From positions 1 through 36,664 of IMG/VR virus record IMGVR_UViG_3300030406_001861: 36,664 bases of DNA, one strand, 5' to 3'. The notes below the pieces were generated by a model, which was not told where the DNA came from, made no database searches, and saw nothing but the letters and a program-made list of their open reading frames with translations. Positions 8,692-16,498 of this stretch are shown here, piece after piece. The position numbers were made by a program, and so were the translations under genes. The DNA is from a virus. Position 1 is the stretch's first letter. Every line of letters starts with the position of its first letter.

Positions 8692-11568
8692 ATGTCAAAT
8701 ACGATTAAAATAAAAAGAGGTACTAACCTCTCAAATGCTGGTACACCAGCTGCGGGTGAGTTAATATATAAAACTGACACTAATGCATTATATGTTGGTG
8801 ATGGTTCTACTGCAGCTACTGGTTTAACACCTATTGGTGGTAGTGCTACAATTAACAATTCAAATTGGTCTGGTACTGATTTATCCGTAGCTAATGGTGG
8901 TACTGGAGCATCTAGTTTTACTTCTGATGCAATATTAACTGGTAATGGTACAAGTGCTATACAAGCAGAATCTAATCTTACTTTTAATGGAAGTACATTG
9001 TCATTAACTGGAGACTTAACATTAACTGGAGATTTGAAAGTTCCAGGAGTTATAGAACACGTTGGCGATAATAATACTTATATATTTTTTACTAATGATA
9101 GAATAAGATTATATGCTGGTGGTAATTTAAAAGTTGATACAAATGAAACCTATTTAACATCATCAAGCAGTTTATCTGCTTCTAATTTAACAGGTACTAT
9201 AGACGCTGATAGAATACCAAGCCTTGCAGCAAGTAAAATAACTTCTGGAACATTTGATGCAGCAAGAATACCTAATCTGTCAGCTAGTAAAATTACAAGT
9301 GGAGAATTTGCTACTGCTAGAGTAAATTGGGATAGCACAGATAAAACAGTAAGATGGGATAATGGTAGAGGTTATCATGGTAATCCAAGAAGTGTTGCTA
9401 TGGGATATTCTGGTAGTAACTATGGACAGCTTGGATACAATATAGAATTTACTACAACATCTGGACAACACACTTATTCATTTAATGATATTGCTACAAG
9501 AGTAGATTTGTATGATGGAATAGTAGTTTATACAAGTGTTAGTGGTGGTACTGCAGGTAGCACTATTTCTTGGACTGAATTATTGGAGTGTAGAAATAAT
9601 ACATTTACATTTAAAGGAAATCAAATACCTACTATGGCTAATGGCTCTAATAATAGAGTTATGACATCTAATGATGCTTATAGTATTAATGGAGAAGCTA
9701 ATCTTACTTTTGACGGAAGTACTTTACAAACTGGAAATAGAATACATATGGATGGTTCATCTCCATTTATACGAATACAAGAAAGTGATGTGACAAATAC
9801 ACCAGAATGGTGGGTTGGTGGAGATGGTGGAAACTTTAGTATTAGATTAAATAATAGTGGTGGTTATCCAATGACTATTAATACAGATAGTGATAATGAT
9901 GCTGTAGACCATGTTTCTTTTGGTTATAACGTTTCAATACCACAAGGTAGTAGATATACTTGGGGAAATAGTCATACTTACATTACTGAAGATGCTGATG
10001 ATAGATTAAGATTCTTTGTTGGTGGTGCTGAGTTTATGAGATTTACTGAAAGTAGCTCAGATACAATTCTATTATATCATAATACAGGTATAGGAACTAC
10101 CACACCCGATACAAGATTAGATGTTACAGCAAGTGGTGTACACGGAATAGTAATAAATCAAGATGGAAGTAATGCAGATATATCATCAAGATTATTTTTT
10201 AAAGAACAAAATTCTACTATTACATTATATAATATTGGAGATACTTTTAGTTTTAGAACTGGAGCAACTATAGGTAGTACAAGTGGAACAGAAAGATTTC
10301 AAATTAATTCAAGTGGTAATGTAATTAGTGGTAACGCATCTAATCCTTCTATAGAAATAAGAAATACTGGTTCAAGTGCAGGTAATGGTTCAAGTTTAAT
10401 ATTTGGTCATAATCAAGGTGGTGATACTACGCAAGTAGCAAGAATAGAAAGTCATTTATTAGATGGAAGTTCTAATAGAGCTGGTAATCTAGAGTTTTGG
10501 ACATCAAGAGCTGGTACTCCAGAACTTGGTATGCAATTACAAAGTAATAATTATTTAAGATTGTATCAACAAGGTGATACAAGTGATTATGCAGAATTTT
10601 ATGTAACTGATGATAGAGTAAATTATCATAATGCTCATGGTAGTGGACATAAATTTTTTACTGACCATGGAAATATAGACATTGGTCCAATGAATACTGG
10701 TGGATGTCACATTTATACAGATAGGACACAATTCTTTTTTAACAAAAGATTAACAATAGGTGTAACACCTGGAGAAGCTATTGTTCAAAGTTATGGTGAT
10801 TATGATATACAAATAAGAAGGTCACAAGGAAGTGCTGATAGAATTGTAGTAGAAGCAGACCAACATAGTCATTATGTAAATTCAACAAAAAGATTAGAAA
10901 CAAAATCTGATGGTATTTATGTAAATGGTATTAGTAAAGCAAGTAGTTACTTTCAAGCAGAAAGTCCAGGAACTTTATTAAGATTATACAATAGTAGTTG
11001 GGGTAATGCAACTACGCACGATGTTTTATATAATTCTTATTCTAGTAATTTTGGAGATGCTGTATACTTAAAAGCAAGTGGTAATACCACCACTAACCAT
11101 GGAATTATAGTAGTAGCAGATAGTTATATTTTTATGGGTAGAGATAACCTTACTACTGGTGCTTTGGATAATTCAGCAACTGCACCTATAAGTGATGTAT
11201 ATTGTAGAATAGATACAAGTGGTAATGCATTATTTGATGGTGATGTAGTAGCATTTTCTTCAACTATTGCATCTGATAAAAGATTAAAAGAAAACGTAAA
11301 AGATTTAAATTATGGATTAAAGGATGTGTTAAATATCAGACCAGTATCATTTGATTGGAAAGAAAAAAGAAATGCACAACATGATATTGGTGTTATAGCA
11401 CAAGAGATAGAAAAAATTATACCAGAAGTAGTAGAAGAAGTAGATACATTAAATAGTGAAGATACTCATAAAACTGTAGACTATGCTAAACTTACTTCTG
11501 TATTAATAAAAGCAGTACAAGAACAACAACAACAAATAAACGAACTTAAGGAGAAGTTAAATGTCTAA
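8692..11568 (+). CDS. Tail fibre/spike with self-cleaving S74 chaperone domain
   Basis: 958 residues. The N-terminal attachment segment (MSNTIKIKRGTNLSNAGTPA) parallels that of the gene before it. Residues about 165-205 contain a shaft repeat (ASKITSGTFDAARIP, then ASKITSGEFATARV). The long beta-rich middle probably forms a trimeric beta-helix for receptor binding. Residues 861-958 are a peptidase S74 intramolecular chaperone: SDKRLKENVKDL starts it, IGVIAQEIEKIIPEVVEEVD follows, and a coiled coil (EQQQQINELKEKLNV) closes it. In this family the chain cuts itself at the Ser-Asp pair, here S861-D862, after the trimer folds. A polysaccharide-degrading activity is possible but no catalytic motif could be identified. 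Confidence 0.88.
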   Translation: MSNTIKIKRGTNLSNAGTPAAGELIYKTDTNALYVGDGSTAATGLTPIGGSATINNSNWSGTDLSVANGGTGASSFTSDAILTGNGTSAIQAESNLTFNGSTLSLTGDLTLTGDLKVPGVIEHVGDNNTYIFFTNDRIRLYAGGNLKVDTNETYLTSSSSLSASNLTGTIDADRIPSLAASKITSGTFDAARIPNLSASKITSGEFATARVNWDSTDKTVRWDNGRGYHGNPRSVAMGYSGSNYGQLGYNIEFTTTSGQHTYSFNDIATRVDLYDGIVVYTSVSGGTAGSTISWTELLECRNNTFTFKGNQIPTMANGSNNRVMTSNDAYSINGEANLTFDGSTLQTGNRIHMDGSSPFIRIQESDVTNTPEWWVGGDGGNFSIRLNNSGGYPMTINTDSDNDAVDHVSFGYNVSIPQGSRYTWGNSHTYITEDADDRLRFFVGGAEFMRFTESSSDTILLYHNTGIGTTTPDTRLDVTASGVHGIVINQDGSNADISSRLFFKEQNSTITLYNIGDTFSFRTGATIGSTSGTERFQINSSGNVISGNASNPSIEIRNTGSSAGNGSSLIFGHNQGGDTTQVARIESHLLDGSSNRAGNLEFWTSRAGTPELGMQLQSNNYLRLYQQGDTSDYAEFYVTDDRVNYHNAHGSGHKFFTDHGNIDIGPMNTGGCHIYTDRTQFFFNKRLTIGVTPGEAIVQSYGDYDIQIRRSQGSADRIVVEADQHSHYVNSTKRLETKSDGIYVNGISKASSYFQAESPGTLLRLYNSSWGNATTHDVLYNSYSSNFGDAVYLKASGNTTTNHGIIVVADSYIFMGRDNLTTGALDNSATAPISDVYCRIDTSGNALFDGDVVAFSSTIASDKRLKENVKDLNYGLKDVLNIRPVSFDWKEKRNAQHDIGVIAQEIEKIIPEVVEEVDTLNSEDTHKTVDYAKLTSVLIKAVQEQQQQINELKEKLNV

Positions 11569-11800
11569 AGTAATAGGTGCAGCAGAAGCTGTAGAATCAA
11601 CAAAAATGGTTGAAATTAAACACACAAGACTTATGAAGGATGCAGAAGGCAACGATGTAACTGTAGTAGATTATTCTGAAACTATATCAGTAGATGAAGC
11701 TATATTACAAGCAGAAGAAAGAAAAGCATCTTTAGAAGCAAGCTTAGCAGATGCAGATAAAGAGCTTGAAGATTTAGAAGCTATTAGAGACGCTGAGTAA
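11561..11800 (+). CDS. Small coiled-coil protein after the fibre
   Basis: 79 residues, overlapping the fibre gene by 8 bases, with AAGGAG upstream inside the fibre gene. The N-terminal half is short beta-like sequence (MVEIKHTRLMKDAEGNDVTV); the C-terminal half is a regular acidic coiled coil (EAILQAEERKASLEASLADA then DKELEDLEAI). Overlap with a fibre gene suggests a fibre assembly chaperone or accessory cap, but no known family is recognised. Confidence 0.7.
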   Translation: MSKVIGAAEAVESTKMVEIKHTRLMKDAEGNDVTVVDYSETISVDEAILQAEERKASLEASLADADKELEDLEAIRDAE

Positions 11801-11803
11801 TAT

Positions 11804-12592
11804 ATGGCAGGTCCAGCAGTAGGTACAAGTAATGTAGGAATAAGAGCAATAGGTAGTGCTATTGGTGAAGCTACTAATGTAAACGAAACTTCTAATTTAA
11901 GTTTAGCAAGTTTACTTAGTGGTGATAGTCATGGTGGTATACAAAATACTTTTCCTAATAACGATGATAGTGGACCTGCAGATACATTTAACAGAATTGG
12001 TGGAACTAATAACCCATTACAAAGTACATCATTGGATAACCCTGGTGCTAGTATTATGAATAATTTAAAGACTGCACCATTTCACATGAGTCATACATTT
12101 GGTGGACAACACGCTGACATAGGTGGTGGAGGTGGTCCAATAGGACAACTTTGTATACATGATACTATATTTGTAAATACTCCAGATGGTATGAAAAGTG
12201 TTTATGATTTAGATAATGGAGATATTATTTATTCTTATAATTTTGAAACACAAAGTGTAGAAGAAGTACCAATATTAAATACGTATTTTGTACCACATAA
12301 AAATTTAATTAAAGTTATATATGGTGATTCAGAATATATAATAGTAACAAGAGACCACCCTATATATTTATCAGATGGTTCTATGGCTAGTTATAGACCA
12401 CAAAGAACAAAAGATTTATATAATTTAGATGCAAGTCAATTACAAATAGGTAATACTATACAAATGATTGATGGTATAAAAACAATAGAAAAATTTGAGT
12501 ATATGAATGATAAAGATACTACATATACAATATTAACAAAAAACAATAACTTTTATGCAGGGAATGTATTAGTCCATTCAGAACTTGAATAA
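11804..12592 (+). CDS. Phage protein with C-terminal Hint (intein-like) domain lacking the terminal Asn
   Basis: 262 residues. Residues 1-116 are Gly/Ser/Asn-rich and end in GGGGGPIGQL. From Cys117 the sequence follows the Hint fold: block A CIHDTIFVNTPDGMKSVYDL with NGD after it; block B VTRDHPIY with the T-x-x-H pair (T182, H185); blocks F/G TYTILTKNNNFYAGNVLVHS. Canonical inteins end His-Asn before Cys/Ser/Thr; here it is His258-Ser259 and only three more residues follow. Splicing should thus be impossible, but N-S acyl shift at Cys117 and release or transfer of the 116-residue N-terminal part is plausible. There is no homing endonuclease insert. It sits between fibre and propeller genes, suggesting a virion role. 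Confidence 0.8.
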   Translation: MAGPAVGTSNVGIRAIGSAIGEATNVNETSNLSLASLLSGDSHGGIQNTFPNNDDSGPADTFNRIGGTNNPLQSTSLDNPGASIMNNLKTAPFHMSHTFGGQHADIGGGGGPIGQLCIHDTIFVNTPDGMKSVYDLDNGDIIYSYNFETQSVEEVPILNTYFVPHKNLIKVIYGDSEYIIVTRDHPIYLSDGSMASYRPQRTKDLYNLDASQLQIGNTIQMIDGIKTIEKFEYMNDKDTTYTILTKNNNFYAGNVLVHSELE

Positions 12593-12645
12593 GTGTTATT
12601 TATTGAATAAATTAAAGAACTATTAATAGTAAATAAGGAGAAATA

Positions 12646-12810
12646 ATGGCTAAAGAAAAAGTAGAGCAACAAGAACCATTGAATTTAGAGGATACTCTAA
12701 AATCTATTGAAGCTCAAATAGCTGAATTACGTGGTATGTATAACTATATTGCTGGTTTGAAAGAACAAGGATTTAAAGTAATACCACCTCTTCCAAAAGA
12801 AGAAAAATAG
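12646..12810 (+). CDS. Small helical protein, 54 residues
   Basis: An ATG at 12646 with AAGGAG (12635-12640) at ideal distance opens a 54-residue frame closed by TAG at 12808-12810. It is a charged N-terminal segment, a helix LEDTLKSIEAQIAELRGMYN, then IAGLKEQGFKVIPPLPKEEK. No family is recognised. A strong hairpin follows directly, so it is the last gene of its transcript segment. Small helical proteins here may be tail or lysis accessories. Confidence 0.75.
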   Translation: MAKEKVEQQEPLNLEDTLKSIEAQIAELRGMYNYIAGLKEQGFKVIPPLPKEEK

Positions 12811-12816
12811 AGAGGG

Positions 12817-12834
12817 AGGGGGAGCAATCCCCCT
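12817..12834 (+). terminator. Hairpin with GCAA tetraloop
   Basis: AGGGGGA (12817-12823), loop GCAA (12824-12827), TCCCCCT (12828-12834): seven perfect pairs closed by a GNRA tetraloop, followed by T-rich TTACTTTAATT. It lies between two genes and is by far the most stable short hairpin on the plus strand here, so it is a good rho-independent terminator or attenuator candidate at the end of the fibre/Hint segment. Confidence 0.65.
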
Positions 12835-12864
12835 TACTTTAATTATAAATAATAGGGGAATACA

Positions 12865-13161
12865 ATGGAAGTCGGTAAAGACACTAAATTTACATTATCT
12901 ATAGAAACTGCAATAAGTATAATTGTAACTATTGGTATGATTATAGGTATGTGGTTTACTCTGCAAGCAGATATTGAAGAAGCTAAACTATTACCAGAAC
13001 CAGAAGTATCACGCATGGAGTATGATTTAAAAGACCAAATGATTCGTGATTCAATATTAAATACTGAAGGCAAAGTAGATAAACTTGAAGAAAAGGTAGA
13101 TGACATTAAAGAAGATACTAAAATGATTCAAGAAACCCTGATAAACATGAATAATAACTAA
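12865..13161 (+). CDS. Membrane-anchored coiled-coil protein
   Basis: 98 residues. One membrane segment (IETAISIIVTIGMIIGMWFT, about residues 13-32) follows a short charged N terminus, then a long soluble helix with a coiled coil (KVDKLEEKVDDIKEDTKMIQ). This layout fits an inner-membrane spanin-like or holin-accessory protein. There is no lipobox and no second small spanin partner that I can be sure of, so the lysis role is only suggested. AGGGGA lies 7 bases before the ATG. The stop overlaps the next ATG (TAATG at 13159-13163). Confidence 0.65.
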   Translation: MEVGKDTKFTLSIETAISIIVTIGMIIGMWFTLQADIEEAKLLPEPEVSRMEYDLKDQMIRDSILNTEGKVDKLEEKVDDIKEDTKMIQETLINMNNN

Positions 13162-13259
13162 TGAGGTTTACAGATGAACAACAAATTTATATCATACTTG
13201 GTATTAACGCTCTGCTTGTCACTATCTTGGTTGCGCTCACAATCAGTCAACTTAGATAA
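13161..13259 (+). CDS. Possible 32-residue membrane micro-protein overlapping the next gene
   Basis: The ATG at 13161 overlaps the previous stop as TAATG and opens a 32-codon frame to the TAA at 13257-13259. The product is MRFTDEQQ followed by one membrane helix (IYIILGINALLVTILVALT) and a short SQLR tail, a holin-like shape. It shares 86 bases out of frame with the 5' end of the thioredoxin-like gene. The shared stretch has more G+C-containing codons than its surroundings, as expected if two frames are constrained. It has no ribosome site of its own and depends on re-initiation. Confidence 0.4.
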   Translation: MRFTDEQQIYIILGINALLVTILVALTISQLR

Positions 13260-13557
13260 CTTTCAAGAAATACAAGCACTTAATGTGCAAAAATGTGCAG
13301 TAATTCAAGTAAACGCATCTTGGAATTTTAAAAATAGAGTAAAAATAGAAAAACTTGCAGACTTGTGTTATGTAGGTGAAATAGATTTAAGTAATAAACA
13401 AATTGGTGCAGTAATACAAAAAGAATGGAATATAAAAGTTGTTCCTACTATTATTGTTTTAAAAGAAGGAAAAGAAATTGAAAGATATGAACCTGGTATT
13501 AGTATGAGGTTTGATGAGAAAGAGGTATTTGATAAGATTAAAAAGGAAATTCAATAG
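13174..13557 (+). CDS. Exported thioredoxin-fold protein lacking both active-site cysteines
   Basis: 127 residues. Residues 1-24 look like a signal peptide or membrane anchor (KFISYLVLTLCLSLSW). The rest follows thioredoxin: CAVIQVNASW (strand and Trp50), then VVPTIIVLKEGKEIERYEPG with the cis-Pro at 91. Where thioredoxin has W-C-x-x-C this protein has W50-N-F-K-N, so both redox cysteines are Asn and no disulfide chemistry is expected. It could be a binding or structural module at the membrane or in the virion. GAGG (13164-13167), six bases before the ATG, decides the start. A second small frame overlaps its 5' end. Confidence 0.65.
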   Translation: MNNKFISYLVLTLCLSLSWLRSQSVNLDNFQEIQALNVQKCAVIQVNASWNFKNRVKIEKLADLCYVGEIDLSNKQIGAVIQKEWNIKVVPTIIVLKEGKEIERYEPGISMRFDEKEVFDKIKKEIQ

Positions 13558-13565
13558 GAGATAAT

Positions 13566-13718
13566 ATGAATATTGTAGTTAGTAAATTACTTACAAGCCT
13601 CTTAAGTGAAAAGATTCTAAAAGCTGTATTATTAAAACTTGGTGATTATTTTATTGCTAAGTCTGATAATAAGTTAGACGATGAAATCTGGGCTGAAGTT
13701 AAAAAAGCATTGAAATAG
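13566..13718 (+). CDS. Small protein, 50 residues
   Basis: ATG at 13566 preceded by AGGAG at 13556-13560, stop TAG at 13716-13718. The sequence is an amphipathic helix (VVSKLLTSLLSEKILKAVLL) followed by KLGDYFIAKSDNKLDDEIWA and a basic end. It has no membrane-length apolar run but could lie on a membrane surface. Similar short Leu-rich proteins in phages are often unassigned virion or lysis accessories; no family is recognised. Confidence 0.7.
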   Translation: MNIVVSKLLTSLLSEKILKAVLLKLGDYFIAKSDNKLDDEIWAEVKKALK

Positions 13719-13727
13719 GAGGGCAAC

Positions 13728-13757
13728 ATGAACTGTGAATGCGGATGTGGATGCTAG
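13728..13757 (+). CDS. Nine-codon cysteine-rich ORF
   Basis: ATG at 13728 follows a near-perfect ribosome site (AGGAGGG, 13718-13724) and encodes MNCECGCGC before TAG at 13755-13757. Four of nine residues are Cys in an alternating C-x-C-x-C-x-C arrangement, which could bind a soft metal ion. The next gene starts three bases after this stop and has no strong ribosome site of its own, so the ORF may instead, or also, be a leader that couples translation of the propeller gene. Confidence 0.45.
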   Translation: MNCECGCGC

Positions 13758-13760
13758 TCA

Positions 13761-15320
13761 ATGCCAAAAAAAGAGTATAAAATACTAGGGTTTCATGGTG
13801 GTATACATGATAACTCAGATTCTAAAGATATACGTGATATAGATTTACGTGAAGCTGATGGTGTATCTACACATAAAATAGGTAGACTAGTAGGATTAGG
13901 AAATAAAGGTAGTGCTATTACAAGTGGTGCTACCGCTGATGTTGAGCCTGGATATGGCTTACATTATTTTTCTTCTGATTACGACCATGGTAGTGCTAAT
14001 AACCCAGATGATTATTTAGCTGTATATGATAAAGCGAACACTAAAGTTCGTTTTTATTATAGAGATAAAGATGGTTCTAGTCCTAGTTTTTTGTCTGATG
14101 AAGTAACCTTTGGCGGTGCTATAAAACCTAATTATTATTATGGTGATGGTTTATTACGTATTGGAGATGCTTCTTTTAGTCAAGATAGTAAATGGTTTGG
14201 ATATATAGACCAATCATTATTCTGGACTGATGATAGGGGTAATACTGCAAATTTACATGATATAACTAAATGGGATAGCGGCAATCAAAAACTTCGTAAG
14301 CTTGATGCTTTATCAGGAGCAACTATGAAATTAGTAGATATGGAAAGCGCTAGTCCCGATGCTTCTACTATTAGTTCACAAAAAGGTAGTCTAATTTTAG
14401 GGTACAAAACTACTGAAGGTGGAGAATGGAATGGAAACTTTACCTTTGGTGCCACAGCAATTTACCAAGGTAATCAAGAAGGAGAAATATCAATATTCTA
14501 TAGCGACTTTGTAAATAGAATAGAAGAGTCTATACCTTTGTATAACGAGCAAATTTCTTTTCAAGTATTTATAGGAGCAGGAACTGCTGGTTCTAAACCA
14601 ACATCTTTATCTGGTGATAATGTATTTGGAGATAATCGTTTAATAGGATTGAATTTTTACTTCAAAGAACAAGCAGATGATGATTGGATATTTTTAATGC
14701 ATACAGATTTAAGAGAAGGTGGTAAACATTTTTGGGATATATACGACCCACAAAACGAAACTACTCATGGTAAGTGGACAGGTGATAGCGCTGAACAAAA
14801 CGTTACTCCAAAGTTTTTTGCACAAAAAGAAGGAATACAAATTTACAATGCTATACAACAAAATACAGCTTTGTCGTTTCATGATAAAGATGATGGTACT
14901 GGAACTAATTGGATGAATAGTGGAACTACTTATACTTCTAGTACTGAAGGAAAATCTTATAGTCCAGTATTTTTAAGAGTTAAATTAGATAATAATAATT
15001 CAGCTAATGGGTTTGATAATAGGTTTGGATTCTTAAGAGTTTGGGGTGGAGCAGTATCTCCTCTATATGTAGGAGGTGCATCTGGAAGTAAAATTGCATT
15101 AAAGACTGGTATATCTGGTACACCAGGAACTACAGTAGATACGTATTATGTTCCTTTAACATTACCAGGACCAGGAACAGATAGAGAGTTTAGAGTACAA
15201 GTGTTAGATGAAAACTTTAACGTTATAGCAGATAGCGATATACAATATATGACTATTGCTGATAGTGGTTTATCAGCTCCACCTGACTATGATGCAGACC
15301 AACAAGAAAGGGAATACTAA
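13761..15320 (+). CDS. Tail propeller/stabilisation protein, N-terminal part
   Basis: 519 residues, beta-rich throughout. The start (KEYKILGFHGGIHDNSDSKD then IDLREADGVSTHKIGRLVGL) is the usual opening of podovirus tail tubular B/P22 gp10-type hub proteins, in which a 'gr.v...G' strand begins the propeller. The end (ADSDIQYMTIADSGLSAPPD) is a loop rather than a domain end. The next gene continues the same fold and starts in a TAATG overlap. The pair probably forms the tail nozzle below the adaptor ring. The gene has almost no ribosome site and appears to depend on the nine-codon ORF before it. Confidence 0.7.
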   Translation: MPKKEYKILGFHGGIHDNSDSKDIRDIDLREADGVSTHKIGRLVGLGNKGSAITSGATADVEPGYGLHYFSSDYDHGSANNPDDYLAVYDKANTKVRFYYRDKDGSSPSFLSDEVTFGGAIKPNYYYGDGLLRIGDASFSQDSKWFGYIDQSLFWTDDRGNTANLHDITKWDSGNQKLRKLDALSGATMKLVDMESASPDASTISSQKGSLILGYKTTEGGEWNGNFTFGATAIYQGNQEGEISIFYSDFVNRIEESIPLYNEQISFQVFIGAGTAGSKPTSLSGDNVFGDNRLIGLNFYFKEQADDDWIFLMHTDLREGGKHFWDIYDPQNETTHGKWTGDSAEQNVTPKFFAQKEGIQIYNAIQQNTALSFHDKDDGTGTNWMNSGTTYTSSTEGKSYSPVFLRVKLDNNNSANGFDNRFGFLRVWGGAVSPLYVGGASGSKIALKTGISGTPGTTVDTYYVPLTLPGPGTDREFRVQVLDENFNVIADSDIQYMTIADSGLSAPPDYDADQQEREY

Positions 15321-16498
15321 TGCCTAATTATGCAGTAATGAATCCAGGTAAGTATAGATTAGGAGTTCCTTTTAATTTTCCTCCTTTAGCTAACAAAAGA
15401 TTAAGACAAGAATATCTAATTAAACAAATCAAGTGGAAAACGTCTGTTTTAATTGGACAAAGGTTGTACCTAGGAAATGTAAAATTAATTGATAAAGACA
15501 ACAAAGAACGTATTTATAGCGATAGTGTGTTTAAATCTAGGGCTGGTCAATTTGATACATTTACTATGGATAGAAGAATTGATGTAGCAGTAAACGATGG
15601 TGAAGAAATTATTAGACTAGCTACATACGCAGATAGATTATTACAATATAAACAAAACACTTTATACATTATTAATGCTACAAAGAGTCAAGAGTTTTTA
15701 GAAGTAACACATAAACATAAAGGTGTATCTCATCATAATGCTGTATGTGAAACAGATTATGGAGTAGCTTGGTGTAATGAACATGGAGTGTATTTATACA
15801 ATGGTAGACAAGTAGGTGATTTATTTGTAAAAGAAGGTGTACGTTTTATATCAGAATCTTTATGGAATAGTTTTTATGTAGATGGAGAAACGATGGTAGG
15901 TTTTTCTCCTAAATCAAAACAACTAATTATTATGAAATCATTTAAAAACGCTACAAGCAATAGTGGTGATATTTTAGTTTATGATATGATAACAAGTTCT
16001 TGGGTAAAAGGAACAGGTAGATTAAACGCTGAAGATAAAACAAATTTAGTAAATATGTGGGATGGTAGTTTAATATATGGATACGAAAATACTACAAACC
16101 AAACTACTATTGTTCCTTGGCAATCAAGTCCTTCAGAAGCTATAGATAATTTTAATGTACAATTGAAAGAGTTAAACTTTGGTACACAAGCAAAAAAGAA
16201 AGTAATTAAAGTAGAGTTAACTTATAAAGGTGCTAGTGGAGGTAACACAAATGTATTGCCTAAATATTCAGTAGACGGAGGTGGATATACTAATAATTTT
16301 GTAGATAGTTCTGGCGCTCAAATAACAAACATAGTAGGTAGTGCTAACTTTACAGTAATAGAATTATACACACAATCTAATGCAAATAATATTAAAACAT
16401 TTAGTATGAAGTTTGAAGATGTAAGCGGTCAAGATGTATCAGCTGATTTTGAAATAAATGATATGTCAATAATATATAGACAAAAGAGTATTAAATAA
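15320..16498 (+). CDS. Tail propeller/stabilisation protein, C-terminal part
   Basis: 392 residues, joined to the previous gene by TAATG (15318-15322). Key propeller phrases are QRLYLGNVKLIDKDNKERIY, SDSVFKSRAGQFDTF, then GEEIIRLATYADRLLQYKQN and GVAWCNEHGVYLYNGRQVGD. In many marine phages these lie in one long chain with the sequence found in the previous gene. The C-terminal part is a beta-sandwich ending EINDMSIIYRQKSIK. Role: tail nozzle or hub that closes the channel and holds fibres. AAAGGGA (15307-15313) can serve as its ribosome site. Confidence 0.72.
   Translation: MPNYAVMNPGKYRLGVPFNFPPLANKRLRQEYLIKQIKWKTSVLIGQRLYLGNVKLIDKDNKERIYSDSVFKSRAGQFDTFTMDRRIDVAVNDGEEIIRLATYADRLLQYKQNTLYIINATKSQEFLEVTHKHKGVSHHNAVCETDYGVAWCNEHGVYLYNGRQVGDLFVKEGVRFISESLWNSFYVDGETMVGFSPKSKQLIIMKSFKNATSNSGDILVYDMITSSWVKGTGRLNAEDKTNLVNMWDGSLIYGYENTTNQTTIVPWQSSPSEAIDNFNVQLKELNFGTQAKKKVIKVELTYKGASGGNTNVLPKYSVDGGGYTNNFVDSSGAQITNIVGSANFTVIELYTQSNANNIKTFSMKFEDVSGQDVSADFEINDMSIIYRQKSIK

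Noticed and set aside
15307-15313. AAAGGGA heptamer before the propeller overlap as a -1 frameshift site
   Set aside because: It is out of register: the zero-frame codons are GAA AGG GAA, so the heptamer does not read X XXY YYZ. It is better seen as a ribosome site for the next ATG.
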